From a virus, in the IMG/VR virus record IMGVR_UViG_3300038701_001877, positions 1-34,577 of that record: a stretch of 34,577 bases of DNA; one strand, 5' to 3'. Positions 1-7,015 of this stretch are shown here, in pieces. The position numbers were made by a program, and so were the translations under genes. Within the stretch, counting starts at the first letter, position 1, and each line of letters begins with the position of its first letter. The notes beneath the pieces were generated by a model. It ran no database searches. It saw nothing but the letters and a program-made list of their open reading frames with translations, and was not told where the DNA came from.

Positions 1-1
1 T

Positions 2-286
2 GCTACCTGGATTAATGTAGTTGCTTATGGTGGGCTTGTTCAAGTTGTAAAAAACTATGTTGATAAAGGCAGTAAGCTATATATTTCTGGTAAGTTTAAT
101 ACGAGAAAATGGCAAGATCAAAACGGCAATGATAGATATTCGACTGAAATAGTGCTACAGGGTTTTGATGCAAAATTAGTTTTGTTAGGTAAGCCAGGTT
201 CGGTTTATGAAAAAAATCAAAATGAAGCAAAAATTAGCGAGCAAGATGATAGTTATGACGACCTAGATGATGAAATAGGTTTCTAA
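2..286 (+). CDS. ssb: Single-stranded DNA-binding protein, C-terminal part (completes the gene at 34304)
   Basis: This is the 3' part of the SSB gene whose start lies at 34304; closing the genome through the terminal repeat gives a 142-residue protein. SSB coats single-stranded DNA during replication and recombination. The visible part holds the last strands of the OB fold (around TTWINVVAYGG, YVDKGSKLYISGKF and STEIVLQGF), then a short acidic linker and the tip DDLDDEIGF. That acidic tip ending in Phe is the hallmark by which bacterial SSBs dock partner proteins. The tip differs from the common DDDIPF by Glu and Gly. The first codon in the window (Ala instead of Thr at the other copy) is probably a sequence-end error. 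Confidence 0.93.
   Translation, partial: ATWINVVAYGGLVQVVKNYVDKGSKLYISGKFNTRKWQDQNGNDRYSTEIVLQGFDAKLVLLGKPGSVYEKNQNEAKISEQDDSYDDLDDEIGF
3..128. repeat. Left copy of 126-bp terminal direct repeat
   Basis: Bases 3-128 are identical to 34449-34574, an offset of 34,446. The outermost bases (1-2 and 34575-34577) do not match. The repeat lies inside the ssb coding sequence and the reading frame continues across it, so the simplest reading is an assembly overlap of a circular or circularly permuted genome. A true short terminal repeat is the alternative. Confidence 0.93.
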
Positions 287-343
287 TGCGTCAAATCTTA
301 ACATACTTACTAGGACTATAAACGTAAAAAACAAGGCTTTAAA

Positions 344-652
344 ATGAGAATAATACATAGATATAAATATAGGCTTGCTAAAAAAAGAATAGAAAACGAT
401 ATGTTTTTTAAAAATAAATTTATAGAAAGATTGCTTGGTAATGTTTTTAGGCATGGATTTAATTTAAGAGAATATAGCGATGATCAATTGGAGTATAGTT
501 ATAGAATCTGCTGCATGTTAAGTCGAGTTAATTATGTTTACTACAGTTCTTTTGTGTTTACGCGTATGGTGAGAAATGAAAAAGAAAGAAGGGCTTTTAC
601 TAGAAATAATGTTATTAACTTTAAATCTTATGCAAATGACGGAAAAAGATAA
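344..652 (+). CDS. Hypothetical basic protein, 102 aa
   Basis: I do not recognise this protein. It is rich in Arg, Lys and Tyr, with a basic N-terminus (MRIIHRYKYRLAKKR) and no membrane segment or clear motif. It begins 57 bases after ssb and is preceded by an AAGG ribosome-binding site (ACAAGGCTTTAAA-ATG). It belongs to the rightward early block, so a role in DNA replication or host takeover is possible but not shown. Its 3' end overlaps the next gene in another frame. Confidence 0.6.
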   Translation: MRIIHRYKYRLAKKRIENDMFFKNKFIERLLGNVFRHGFNLREYSDDQLEYSYRICCMLSRVNYVYYSSFVFTRMVRNEKERRAFTRNNVINFKSYANDGKR

Positions 653-842
653 ATTATACAAGCAAGCTTTGTTAGATTCGTGGCAAAAAATCAAAAAAGA
701 ATTAAAGAATCAGCAGAAAGGGCATGACAAAGATGCTCATGAAAGTGGATATAAGAAACTTTTTCAAGTTGAGGTTAAGCCAGAAAAACAAAGGCAATTA
801 GAAAGAGGCTTAGATAATTACACGCCAAGAAGTAATTATTAA
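630..842 (+). CDS. Hypothetical charged protein, about 70 aa
   Basis: Unknown protein, very rich in Lys, Glu and Gln, probably helical (residues such as LLDSWQKIKKELKNQQKG). The frame is open from an ATG at 576, with further ATGs at 609, 630 and 636. I prefer 630 or 636 because the protein-like part begins at MTEKDKLYKQ and these starts give a short overlap with the upstream stop at 652. No convincing ribosome-binding site separates the choices, so translation may be coupled to the upstream gene. Confidence 0.55.
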   Translation: MQMTEKDKLYKQALLDSWQKIKKELKNQQKGHDKDAHESGYKKLFQVEVKPEKQRQLERGLDNYTPRSNY

Positions 843-856
843 TGTTAAGAAATTAC

Positions 857-909
857 TTTACATATAATTTTATTATGTTATAAGATTAGATATTAACAAA
901 AACGAGGGA
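857..909 (+). promoter_or_regulatory. Sigma70-like promoter with AACGAGGGA leader for the gene at 914
   Basis: TTTACA (857-862), a 16-base spacer and TATAAG (879-884) form a good sigma70-type promoter with an extended -10 (TGT before the hexamer). Transcription would start near 891, giving an untranslated leader of about 23 bases that contains AACGAGGGA at 901-909, directly before the ATG at 914. The same leader word precedes three other genes. Confidence 0.6.
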
Positions 910-913
910 AACA

Positions 914-1282
914 ATGACTAAATTATATTATGATTGTCCGATAGAAGCCGCTTATATGGCTAAATATCACGGCGTTAAATTTGATGCTGAAATACCGATA
1001 AGCTTTGATGAGGGATATATTAATTATGTGCAAAATAATACTTATACAACTTTATCATATTATCAAGAACATGTGCAAGATGAGCTTTACATAGCCCCAG
1101 AATCAATGGAGATTTTTGAGCCAAAAGTTGGGGATTTTATTTATAAAGGGTGGGATGACTGTAAAGGTAATCCGCATTGGATAACGCCCCAAACTATAGA
1201 AGATGATTTATCAACTCAACTACCAGTAAAAATAGTCGAACGAAACAACAAACCATTTATAATGCCAAAGGAGGAAAAATGA
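914..1282 (+). CDS. Hypothetical protein, 122 aa
   Basis: Not recognised. It is an acidic soluble protein with no membrane segment. The middle reads FEPKVGDFIYKGWDDCKGNP, and the C-terminus is Lys/Glu-rich. It has its own promoter (857-884) and the strong ribosome-binding leader AACGAGGGA five bases before ATG, so it is probably well expressed and the first gene of a small transcript. It overlaps the next small ORF by four bases (ATGA), a coupling arrangement. Confidence 0.75.
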   Translation: MTKLYYDCPIEAAYMAKYHGVKFDAEIPISFDEGYINYVQNNTYTTLSYYQEHVQDELYIAPESMEIFEPKVGDFIYKGWDDCKGNPHWITPQTIEDDLSTQLPVKIVERNNKPFIMPKEEK

Positions 1283-1457
1283 AAAAATTATATAATATAA
1301 TAAAAAACTGGTGGCTTGAAGAAGAGCTGGAAGAGAAGTATTATATCATCATATGCCAAGCGGTGAGGTAATAGCAGAACCAAACTCTACTGCTGATAAT
1401 ATTAAATATAATTTAGCTTATGCAACAATAAGATTAATAGTGTGTGTTGAGGATTAG
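1279..1457 (+). pseudogene. Small gene split between two frames (30 aa, then 34 aa)
   Basis: An ORF starts at the ATGA overlap at 1279 behind AGGAGG-like AAAGGAGGAAAA and reads MKKLYNIIKNWWLEEELEEK before stopping at 1371. A second ORF (1353-1457, starting MPSGEVIAEPNSTADN) overlaps it in the -1 frame and also looks like coding sequence. A one-base deletion or a programmed -1 shift near 1335-1352 would fuse them into one protein of about 60 residues. Two separate microproteins are the alternative. No function is recognised. Confidence 0.4.
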
Positions 1458-1517
1458 TATGAATAAGGAAGCTTTTGTTATTATTTAAGATATTATTAAC
1501 CAACTAAAGAGGATACT

Positions 1518-1655
1518 ATGGGAGTACTAGCAATAATAGTTACTTTAGGTATTGGAGTTTATGGCGGTGCGGCTATACAAGAGCAGCATGAAGTTGTAGA
1601 TTCTAAAAAAGAGCCTAAAGAGCCAGTTACAGTGACTTATAACTATAATAAATAA
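1518..1655 (+). CDS. Small membrane protein, 45 aa
   Basis: It begins with an ATG behind a good ribosome-binding site (AAGAGGA). Residues 2-20 (GVLAIIVTLGIGVYGGAAI) form one hydrophobic segment, followed by a polar tail rich in Lys, Glu and Pro. There is no lipobox Cys. It is the last gene of the rightward early block before the terminator at 1694-1725. The function is unknown; a small inner-membrane peptide acting on the host envelope is possible. Confidence 0.55.
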   Translation: MGVLAIIVTLGIGVYGGAAIQEQHEVVDSKKEPKEPVTVTYNYNK

Positions 1656-1662
1656 ATTATAG

Positions 1663-1696
1663 TTGTTTATATACAAATTTTGTAGTATATTATACT
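1663..1696 (+). promoter_or_regulatory. Candidate late promoter overlapped by a 13-nt palindrome
   Basis: TTGTTT (1663-1668), a 17-base spacer and TATATT (1686-1691) resemble a sigma70 promoter. The -10 lies inside the perfect palindrome AGTATATTATACT (1684-1696), an operator-like arrangement. Transcription would begin at or inside the hairpin of the following terminator. It is the only promoter-like site seen just ahead of the morphogenesis block. Confidence 0.4.
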
Positions 1697-1725
1697 ACCA
1701 AGGGATTAACTTTGGTAGTTTTTTT
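1694..1725 (+). terminator. Rho-independent terminator between early and late blocks
   Basis: ACTACCAA (1694-1701) pairs with TTGGTAGT (1712-1719), a perfect 8-bp stem with a 10-base loop, followed by an unbroken T tract to 1725. It would end transcripts of the early rightward block. The next ATG (1726) follows the T tract directly. Confidence 0.8.
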
Positions 1726-1899
1726 ATGAGGCAATTAGAATTTATATTATTAGACTTTAAGAGTTTACGAGATGCGGAGTATAAACAGGCCTTAATAAAA
1801 TCTGCTAATAGATGCAATAGAGTAGAAAGCCTTAAAATTCATAGAGAAGATATTAATTATAATAAATCTTTTAAGGGTAAGGATTGGAATGAAGTTTAA
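1726..1899 (+). CDS. Hypothetical protein, 57 aa, starting right behind the terminator
   Basis: The frame reads MRQLEFILLDFKSLRDAEYK and ends GKDWNEV; it is not recognised. The ATG abuts the T tract of the terminator, so no normal ribosome-binding site exists. Only a transcript that reads through the terminator or starts in it would include it. The frame is open further upstream to 1663, but that part overlaps the promoter and hairpin and is unlikely to be translated. Helical, mixed charge. It could be a terminase-adjacent accessory gene. Confidence 0.45.
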   Translation: MRQLEFILLDFKSLRDAEYKQALIKSANRCNRVESLKIHREDINYNKSFKGKDWNEV

Positions 1900-1953
1900 T
1901 TTTTTTAAAAAGGAAATTTAAGTTTTTACTTGAAAAAAAATCAATAAAAATCA

Positions 1954-2289
1954 ATGGCAGGATACGGAGGAAAAAGAAAAAACGCAGGAAGACCTAAGGG
2001 CGTTAAAAACAAAAGCACTCAGAAAGTAAGAGATGCTATTGCAAAGTTTTCTGAAGACAATGTAGAGCAATTTGCTGAATGGGTCAAGAGAGTTGCTGAA
2101 GATGATCCAAAAGGTGCGGCAGATATTTTTCTTAAAGCTATTGAATACCATATACCTAAGTTAGCTAGGCAAGAAATAACAGGTAAAGACGGGGAAGATA
2201 TAAGCATTAAATCTAACCTTGATGTAAGTAAGTTGACTACTGAGCAATTAAAAGCTATCCAAGCCGCTAAAATAAATGAACCTAACTAA
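1954..2289 (+). CDS. terS: Terminase small subunit
   Basis: The small terminase subunit recognises phage DNA and regulates the large subunit during packaging. The N-terminus (MAGYGGKRKNAGRPKGVKNK) carries the Gly/Arg/Lys-rich AGRPKG element common at the start of small terminases, and the rest is helical with VRDAIAKFSEDNVEQFAEWV. At 111 residues it is short but within the family range. It lies directly before, and overlaps by 14 bases, the large subunit. No Shine-Dalgarno sequence is visible; the leader is almost pure A/T. Identification rests on the N-terminal motif and position. Confidence 0.75.
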   Translation: MAGYGGKRKNAGRPKGVKNKSTQKVRDAIAKFSEDNVEQFAEWVKRVAEDDPKGAADIFLKAIEYHIPKLARQEITGKDGEDISIKSNLDVSKLTTEQLKAIQAAKINEPN

Positions 2290-3682
2290 TGCAGATTTTG
2301 AATTAATAGATAAAGAGCTTTGCGAAAGAAGCTTATCTGAGTTTGTTAAACAAGCTTGGAATATATTAGATCCTGGCCAGCCATTAATTTGGAATTGGCA
2401 TATGGACGCTATTTGTAATCATTTAGAGGCTATAACAAATAATGAAATAAATAGATTATTGATTAATATTCCACCGGGGACATCTAAATCATCTCTAGTT
2501 AATGTTTATTATCCCGCGTGGGAATGGATAAAAAAGCCATATCTTAAAATTATCAGCTCTTCACACGAACAAGGCTTGGCAACTCGTGATACTAGGAAAA
2601 TGAGAAATATAATATCATCTGATTGGTATCAGAATAAATGGAATATAGAGTTGCAGGGTGATCAAAATCAAAAAACATACTATGAAAACGAGCATACTGG
2701 TTTTAGGCAGGCATGTGCCGTTGCTTCTATGACTGGAAGGCGTGGCGATAGAATAATATGGGACGACCCTCATAGCCCTGAAAAAGCTTATTCAGACGCT
2801 CATAGAGAAACTGCTTTAAGAGTTTTTAGAGAAACTTTACCAACTAGGTTAATAAACCCTGATAGCTCTGCTATTATTATTGTTATGCAGAGAATACACG
2901 AGGAGGATATATCTGGCTATATTTTAGAGCATGATTTAGGTTATGAGCATTTAATGTTGCCTATGGAGTTTAACTCAAGTCGCAAATGTTATACTTCAAT
3001 TGGATTTGAAGACCCTAGAAAAAAAGATGGTGAACTTTTATTTCTTGAAAGGTTTTCTAGAGAGGTTGTTGACAGAGATAAAAAAGCAATGGGAGCGAGA
3101 GCCGTTGCGGCTCAATTTCAGCAAGAACCCTCACCAGCCGAAGGTAATATAATTAATATAAATTGGTTTAATTATTTTGATCAAATTAATCCTGATGAAA
3201 TATATCAATCTTGGGATACTGCTAATAAAGATGGTGAAGAAAATGATTATTCAGCTTGCATAACTTGGGGGATTAAAGAAAATGAAATGTATATTTTGGA
3301 TATATTTAAAGATAAAATGCAATATCCAGACTTAAAAAAAGCTATGATTCAGCAATATGAGAAATGGAAGCCAATTCAATTAATTATTGAGGACAAAGCA
3401 AGTGGTCAGCAAGTTTTACAAGAGCTAAGAAGATCAACGCAATTACCTATTGTAGCGTATAACCCCGGTCAAAGAAATAAAACAGAGCGTATGTTTGACG
3501 CATCTCTTGATGTTGAGAGCGGAAGGGTGTATCTTAAAAACAAAGCCCATTGGTTAGAAGAGTTTTTGCACGAAATAAAACTTTTTCCTAATGGCAAATA
3601 TAAAGATACAGGCGATGCATTTTCGATGTTTATTAATTGGTTTAAATCGCAAAAAGTAACATTTTTTATAAAGAGTTTTTAG
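2276..3682 (+). CDS. terL: Terminase large subunit (ATPase and nuclease)
   Basis: This is the packaging motor that cuts the concatemer and pumps DNA through the portal. Residues 66-72 (PPGTSKS) match the variant Walker A loop of the TIGR01630-type terminases; 160-165 (IIWDDP) is Walker B; TGRRGDR just before it is typical of the family. The C-terminal RNase H-like nuclease shows D314 (SWDT), E372/D373 (LIIED) and D447 (GDAF). The length of 468 residues is normal. It starts inside the end of the small subunit and stops directly before the portal ATG, so the three genes are cotranscribed. Confidence 0.95.
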   Translation: MNLTNADFELIDKELCERSLSEFVKQAWNILDPGQPLIWNWHMDAICNHLEAITNNEINRLLINIPPGTSKSSLVNVYYPAWEWIKKPYLKIISSSHEQGLATRDTRKMRNIISSDWYQNKWNIELQGDQNQKTYYENEHTGFRQACAVASMTGRRGDRIIWDDPHSPEKAYSDAHRETALRVFRETLPTRLINPDSSAIIIVMQRIHEEDISGYILEHDLGYEHLMLPMEFNSSRKCYTSIGFEDPRKKDGELLFLERFSREVVDRDKKAMGARAVAAQFQQEPSPAEGNIININWFNYFDQINPDEIYQSWDTANKDGEENDYSACITWGIKENEMYILDIFKDKMQYPDLKKAMIQQYEKWKPIQLIIEDKASGQQVLQELRRSTQLPIVAYNPGQRNKTERMFDASLDVESGRVYLKNKAHWLEEFLHEIKLFPNGKYKDTGDAFSMFINWFKSQKVTFFIKSF

Positions 3683-4975
3683 ATGTTTGGAAAAAAAAAT
3701 AAGAATACTACTAAAGCTTATCCAGCTGCTAGTTATTTTGTTAATCAGTCGCAAGTTCAATTTCAACAGCTTTCATATGAGGCATTAGCTAAAGAAGGCT
3801 ATAAATTAAATGCAATAGCTTATAGATGTATTTCGATGATAGCTCAATCAGCTAGTTCATTAAACTTTAAGCTAAAAATTAATGATGAAATAATAGAATC
3901 CCACCCTATAATTAATTTGCTTAATAATCCTAATGCGGCTATGAGTTTTAGCCAAATGATGAAATGGTTAGTAAGTTATTATTTGGTTAATGGTAATACA
4001 TATCTATATAATGCTAGTATTGATAGACAGCCAGCCATGATATTTGTGCTTAATCCAAAAGATGTTAAGGCTATCCAGGGTAATTCTATGGCATCTGCTT
4101 ACGAGGTTGAGGGTTTTAAAAGATCAAATATGCAATATAGATTTCCAGTTAACGAGTTAACAGGTGAATCAGCTATTTTACAAATTAAAGACTTTGATCC
4201 GTTGAGTTATTTTTATGGGCAATCAAAATTACAAGCTTGCTCTCATGCTATAGATATCTTTAATGAATCGATGAGATGGAATTATTCTTTGCTTAAAAAT
4301 GGTGGTAAGCCAGACGGATTTTTATCTCCAAAAGATGGCGTTCAGATGACTGAAAAACAGTATGAGCAAGCTTATGAGATGCTTGAGCGAGAGTTTAATG
4401 GTGCTTCAAATGCAGGCGGCACTAAAATATTGGGCAACCTTGAGTGGACAGCTGCAAGTTTATCGCCAAAAGATATGGACTTCAGAGAATCACAAATTAT
4501 GGCGGCAAGATATATTGCTAATTGCTTTGGAGTACCTAGTCAGCTACTTAACATACCAGAAAGCCAGACATTTAGTAATTATGAGCAAGCTAACTTAGCT
4601 TATTGGCAGGATACTGTAATTCCTGTTGTTAATGAAATTTACTCAGCAATAGGAAGGTGGTTAAACGTATATTATAAAGAGAGTAATTTATCTTTAGAGG
4701 TTGATCTTGATAAAGTAACGGCTCTTGACGTTGTAAGAAAATTTAAATCAGAAAGATTGAGGCAGGAAGTTGATGCAGGCATAAGAACTATAAACGAGGC
4801 TAGGCAATCTTTAGGATTAGACCCTATTGCAGGCGGTGATGAATTATATATTAATGCTTCGCAAGTACCTATAAGCTTTGCTAGTGATCCCATGGCTCAG
4901 GTTGAGGAAGAGGCGAAGGCGGAGTATGAACAATTTGTAAGAAAGCAAGATGATGATAAGGGAAATAGAGATTAA
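3683..4975 (+). CDS. HK97-type portal protein
   Basis: The portal forms the dodecameric ring at the head vertex through which DNA passes and to which the terminase and neck attach. The sequence fits the HK97 portal family: a helical start (LAKEGYKLNAIAYRCISMIA), the crown/wing region PIINLLNNPNAAMSFSQMMKW, and the conserved later part with FGVPSQLLNIPESQTFSNYEQAN. Length (430 aa) is typical. It follows the terminase with no gap. The C-terminal tail is acidic and charged, as is common. Confidence 0.93.
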   Translation: MFGKKNKNTTKAYPAASYFVNQSQVQFQQLSYEALAKEGYKLNAIAYRCISMIAQSASSLNFKLKINDEIIESHPIINLLNNPNAAMSFSQMMKWLVSYYLVNGNTYLYNASIDRQPAMIFVLNPKDVKAIQGNSMASAYEVEGFKRSNMQYRFPVNELTGESAILQIKDFDPLSYFYGQSKLQACSHAIDIFNESMRWNYSLLKNGGKPDGFLSPKDGVQMTEKQYEQAYEMLEREFNGASNAGGTKILGNLEWTAASLSPKDMDFRESQIMAARYIANCFGVPSQLLNIPESQTFSNYEQANLAYWQDTVIPVVNEIYSAIGRWLNVYYKESNLSLEVDLDKVTALDVVRKFKSERLRQEVDAGIRTINEARQSLGLDPIAGGDELYINASQVPISFASDPMAQVEEEAKAEYEQFVRKQDDDKGNRD

Positions 4976-5034
4976 CGCATGTATTGTTTTTTTGCGAAAA
5001 ATATTAATAATAATAATTAACTAAGGATAAAAAT

Positions 5035-5328
5035 ATGGCTACAGAAAATTTAACAAGTGATGGAAATACGCAAGTATTTTTAAATGAATGGAATGATAAC
5101 GTAATAACTATTTTAGCAGATGGAACTTTTGGGGGTGGTACTTTAGAGGCTCAAATATCAGCAAATAATAGTGATTATGTTGGGTTAGGTACTGACGCAC
5201 AATTAACGGCTGATGGTGCTTATAACATTACTTTAGCAAAAAATACTTTTTTTAGAGTTAATTTATCTAGCTCAACTAGCCCTGATATTAATGTTAGTAT
5301 CTTGGGTGAAGGATTTACAACTATATAA
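5035..5328 (+). CDS. Small virion protein, probable decoration-like, 97 aa
   Basis: Unrecognised at family level. The composition (Thr, Ser, Asn, Gly, Asp rich, few Lys) and predicted beta pattern ending in FTTI are those of small capsid decoration or fibre-associated proteins. It starts behind AAGGA and sits with two other beta-rich virion proteins between the portal and the Mu F-like gene. It resembles the later 133-aa protein at 9730 in style (beta-rich, similar size), though I cannot show homology. Confidence 0.6.
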   Translation: MATENLTSDGNTQVFLNEWNDNVITILADGTFGGGTLEAQISANNSDYVGLGTDAQLTADGAYNITLAKNTFFRVNLSSSTSPDINVSILGEGFTTI

Positions 5329-5340
5329 AAGGAGAAAATA

Positions 5341-5760
5341 ATGGCTACATTTAACAAATTTCAATCGTACTCAGAAGCAATTGGCGAGGAAATTCATAAC
5401 TTTGACAGTGATACCTTTAAGGTTGCTCTAACCAATACAGAGCCTAATGTAGCAACTGACACTCAATTGTCAGATATAACGCAAATATCTGCTGGTAATG
5501 GTTATACAACAGGCGGTAATACTGTTGCCAACACTACTTATACTAGAACAGGATCGGTTTCAGTTTTAGATGGTGATAATGTCACTTTTACTGCATCTGG
5601 TGGTACTATGGCTACCTTTAGATACGCTGTTTTATATAACGACTCAGCACCTAACGATGAGTTAATAGGTTATTTTGATTATGGTTTGGAGGTTTCATTA
5701 CCAGATACTGAGCCATTTATTGTAGGTTGGAATGCAAGTGGAATTATAGCTAACAATTAA
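5341..5760 (+). CDS. Probable virion structural protein, 139 aa
   Basis: Beta-rich, Thr/Gly/Asn-rich protein (MATFNKFQSYSEAIGEEIHN; later FRYAVLYNDSAPNDELIGYF). The pattern 'TFKVALTN...P...T' followed by 'RYAVLYND...LIGYFDYG' is one often annotated as a phage head or tail structural protein. It has a good ribosome-binding site (AAAGGAG) and its stop overlaps the start of the fibre-like gene (TAATG), so the two are translationally coupled and may assemble together. Confidence 0.65.
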   Translation: MATFNKFQSYSEAIGEEIHNFDSDTFKVALTNTEPNVATDTQLSDITQISAGNGYTTGGNTVANTTYTRTGSVSVLDGDNVTFTASGGTMATFRYAVLYNDSAPNDELIGYFDYGLEVSLPDTEPFIVGWNASGIIANN

Positions 5761-6803
5761 TGTCTATTATAAAAAACATAGTTTCAAGTATAGCTTCAAA
5801 TATAGCCAAGCCTATAACTGGTGAAGTTAGTCAATCTGGTGAGCCTGGATCTTATATTTTAAATGTTGAAAGAGGATCTTTTACTTCTACAGGATACGAT
5901 CCAGACTTGAGAAGATTTAAGTTAGAGGTTGATAGAGGTTCTTTTACCTCCACAGGATACGACCCAGATTTGAGAAGAGAGAGAATATTAAATGTTGATA
6001 GAGGTTCTTTCACTTCTACAGGATACGATGTTACTTTTACGTATAATGCTGGCAATCCAAGTGTAGCAGATTCTGACGCTCAAGCAATTGTAGATGAGTC
6101 TATAGATGCTGGTTGGGATATGACACAAGATCAAGCAGATCAAATACAGACTTTAGTAAGTACACTAAAAACTGATGGTGTATGGAGTAAAATGGACACT
6201 CTATATATGATGCACTCTGATAATATAGATGCTGCTGCAATAGACTGGAAAAACCCTACAGGAACGCCAGCAACTCAAGTTAGTAGTCCTGCATTTACAG
6301 CTTTTGAGGGTATCGGGCTAAATGGCGGTTGTTTAGAGCCAGCTACAGATTTTGGTGATTATGCTAACTATGGTCAAAACGATAACCACGTTGGGGTTGG
6401 TTTATACGCTAATTCTGGTGTAACTAGACCAGTTTATGAGCAGAACGGTACAAATTCAGATCATTTCTTCTATCATAGGTATTCTGGAACTAATGAATGT
6501 CAATTAAAACACGACACTAATTCGTTTAACATTGTTTCAAATTCAAGCGATGGTCATGCTAATTTTTGTGTTGTAAGAACTAGCTCTACAAATATTAATG
6601 TTTACAGAAATGGTAGTTCTTTAGGTAGCGTTACTACAGGTGTGGCACAACCACCAGAATCAGATAATATAGAGTTACCAAGTAGAAATACAGCATCTAA
6701 CTACTATATTAAATACTGGCATGCAGGGCAAAGCTTAACAGCTACAGAGGCTAGTAATTTAGATACTGCCATGGATACTTATTTAGCTAACCAAACAGCG
6801 TAG
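5760..6803 (+). CDS. Fibre- or adhesin-like virion protein with lectin-like domain, 347 aa
   Basis: Residues 34-90 hold three copies of the motif RGSFTSTGYD, each within a repeat of about 21 residues, likely a short beta-strand shaft. The middle starts a helical segment (DQADQIQTLVSTLKTDGVWS) leading into a C-terminal region whose pattern (GVGLYANSG, FFYHRYSG, VYRNGSSLGSVTTG, YYIKYWHAGQSLTATEASNL) resembles concanavalin/LamG-like carbohydrate-binding domains found in many phage virion proteins. Its place in the head module, not with the tail fibres, suggests a head-attached fibre or decoration that binds host glycans; that is inference. Confidence 0.65.
   Translation: MSIIKNIVSSIASNIAKPITGEVSQSGEPGSYILNVERGSFTSTGYDPDLRRFKLEVDRGSFTSTGYDPDLRRERILNVDRGSFTSTGYDVTFTYNAGNPSVADSDAQAIVDESIDAGWDMTQDQADQIQTLVSTLKTDGVWSKMDTLYMMHSDNIDAAAIDWKNPTGTPATQVSSPAFTAFEGIGLNGGCLEPATDFGDYANYGQNDNHVGVGLYANSGVTRPVYEQNGTNSDHFFYHRYSGTNECQLKHDTNSFNIVSNSSDGHANFCVVRTSSTNINVYRNGSSLGSVTTGVAQPPESDNIELPSRNTASNYYIKYWHAGQSLTATEASNLDTAMDTYLANQTA
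5859..6029 (+). repeat. Three imperfect in-frame repeats of about 63-66 bp
   Basis: The three units encode LNVERGSFTSTGYDPDLRR, LEVDRGSFTSTGYDPDLRR and LNVDRGSFTSTGYD. Many differences are silent (for example GGATCT/GGTTCT and ACTTCT/ACCTCC), so the repeats are old enough to have diverged at synonymous sites while the protein motif is kept. Confidence 0.85.
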
Positions 6804-6808
6804 TTACT

Positions 6809-7015
6809 ATGATAATACTCACAAAAGAACAAAGAGATTTAGTTGAAGGATATAGTACTCCAAATGCAAAAATATCTTGCTTACCAATTGGCAATGATAA
6901 ATATTATTTACCAGAAGCAGTTTTGCAAGATCCTAAGCATGCAAGTAAATATGATATTTTACTGCAATGTGAGATAAGAGAATTAACAGATGATGAAGAG
7001 AATTATATTAATTAG
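6809..7015 (+). CDS. Hypothetical small virion-block protein, 68 aa
   Basis: Starts MIILTKEQRDLVEGYS and ends in an acidic stretch (RELTDDEENYIN). The pattern resembles short proteins that follow fibre-like genes in other tailed phages, but I cannot name it. It sits 5 bases after the fibre-like gene and its stop overlaps the GTG start of the Mu F-like gene, so it is part of the same translated string. Confidence 0.6.
   Translation: MIILTKEQRDLVEGYSTPNAKISCLPIGNDKYYLPEAVLQDPKHASKYDILLQCEIRELTDDEENYIN

Noticed and set aside
3-128. Terminal repeats as attachment sites or insertion-sequence ends
   Set aside because: They lie inside one gene that is restored by joining the ends, and no integrase or transposase is present.
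298-322. TTAACA ... TATAAA as a promoter for the gene at 344
   Set aside because: Spacing is 13 bases, too short for a sigma70 promoter.
2471-2491. Walker A loop PPGTSKS of the terminase as a broken ATPase
   Set aside because: Related terminases of this type commonly carry PPGSAKS-like loops, so it is a normal variant.
4977-4986. GCATGTATTG here and GCACGTATTG at 7782 as a shared control element
   Set aside because: Only two imperfect copies in AT-rich gaps; spacing to genes differs, so it may be chance.
5852-6055. Minus-strand ORF of 67 aa opposite the RGSFTSTGYD repeats
   Set aside because: It exists only because the repeat lacks stops on the other strand; no ribosome-binding site, and the plus-strand protein is clear.
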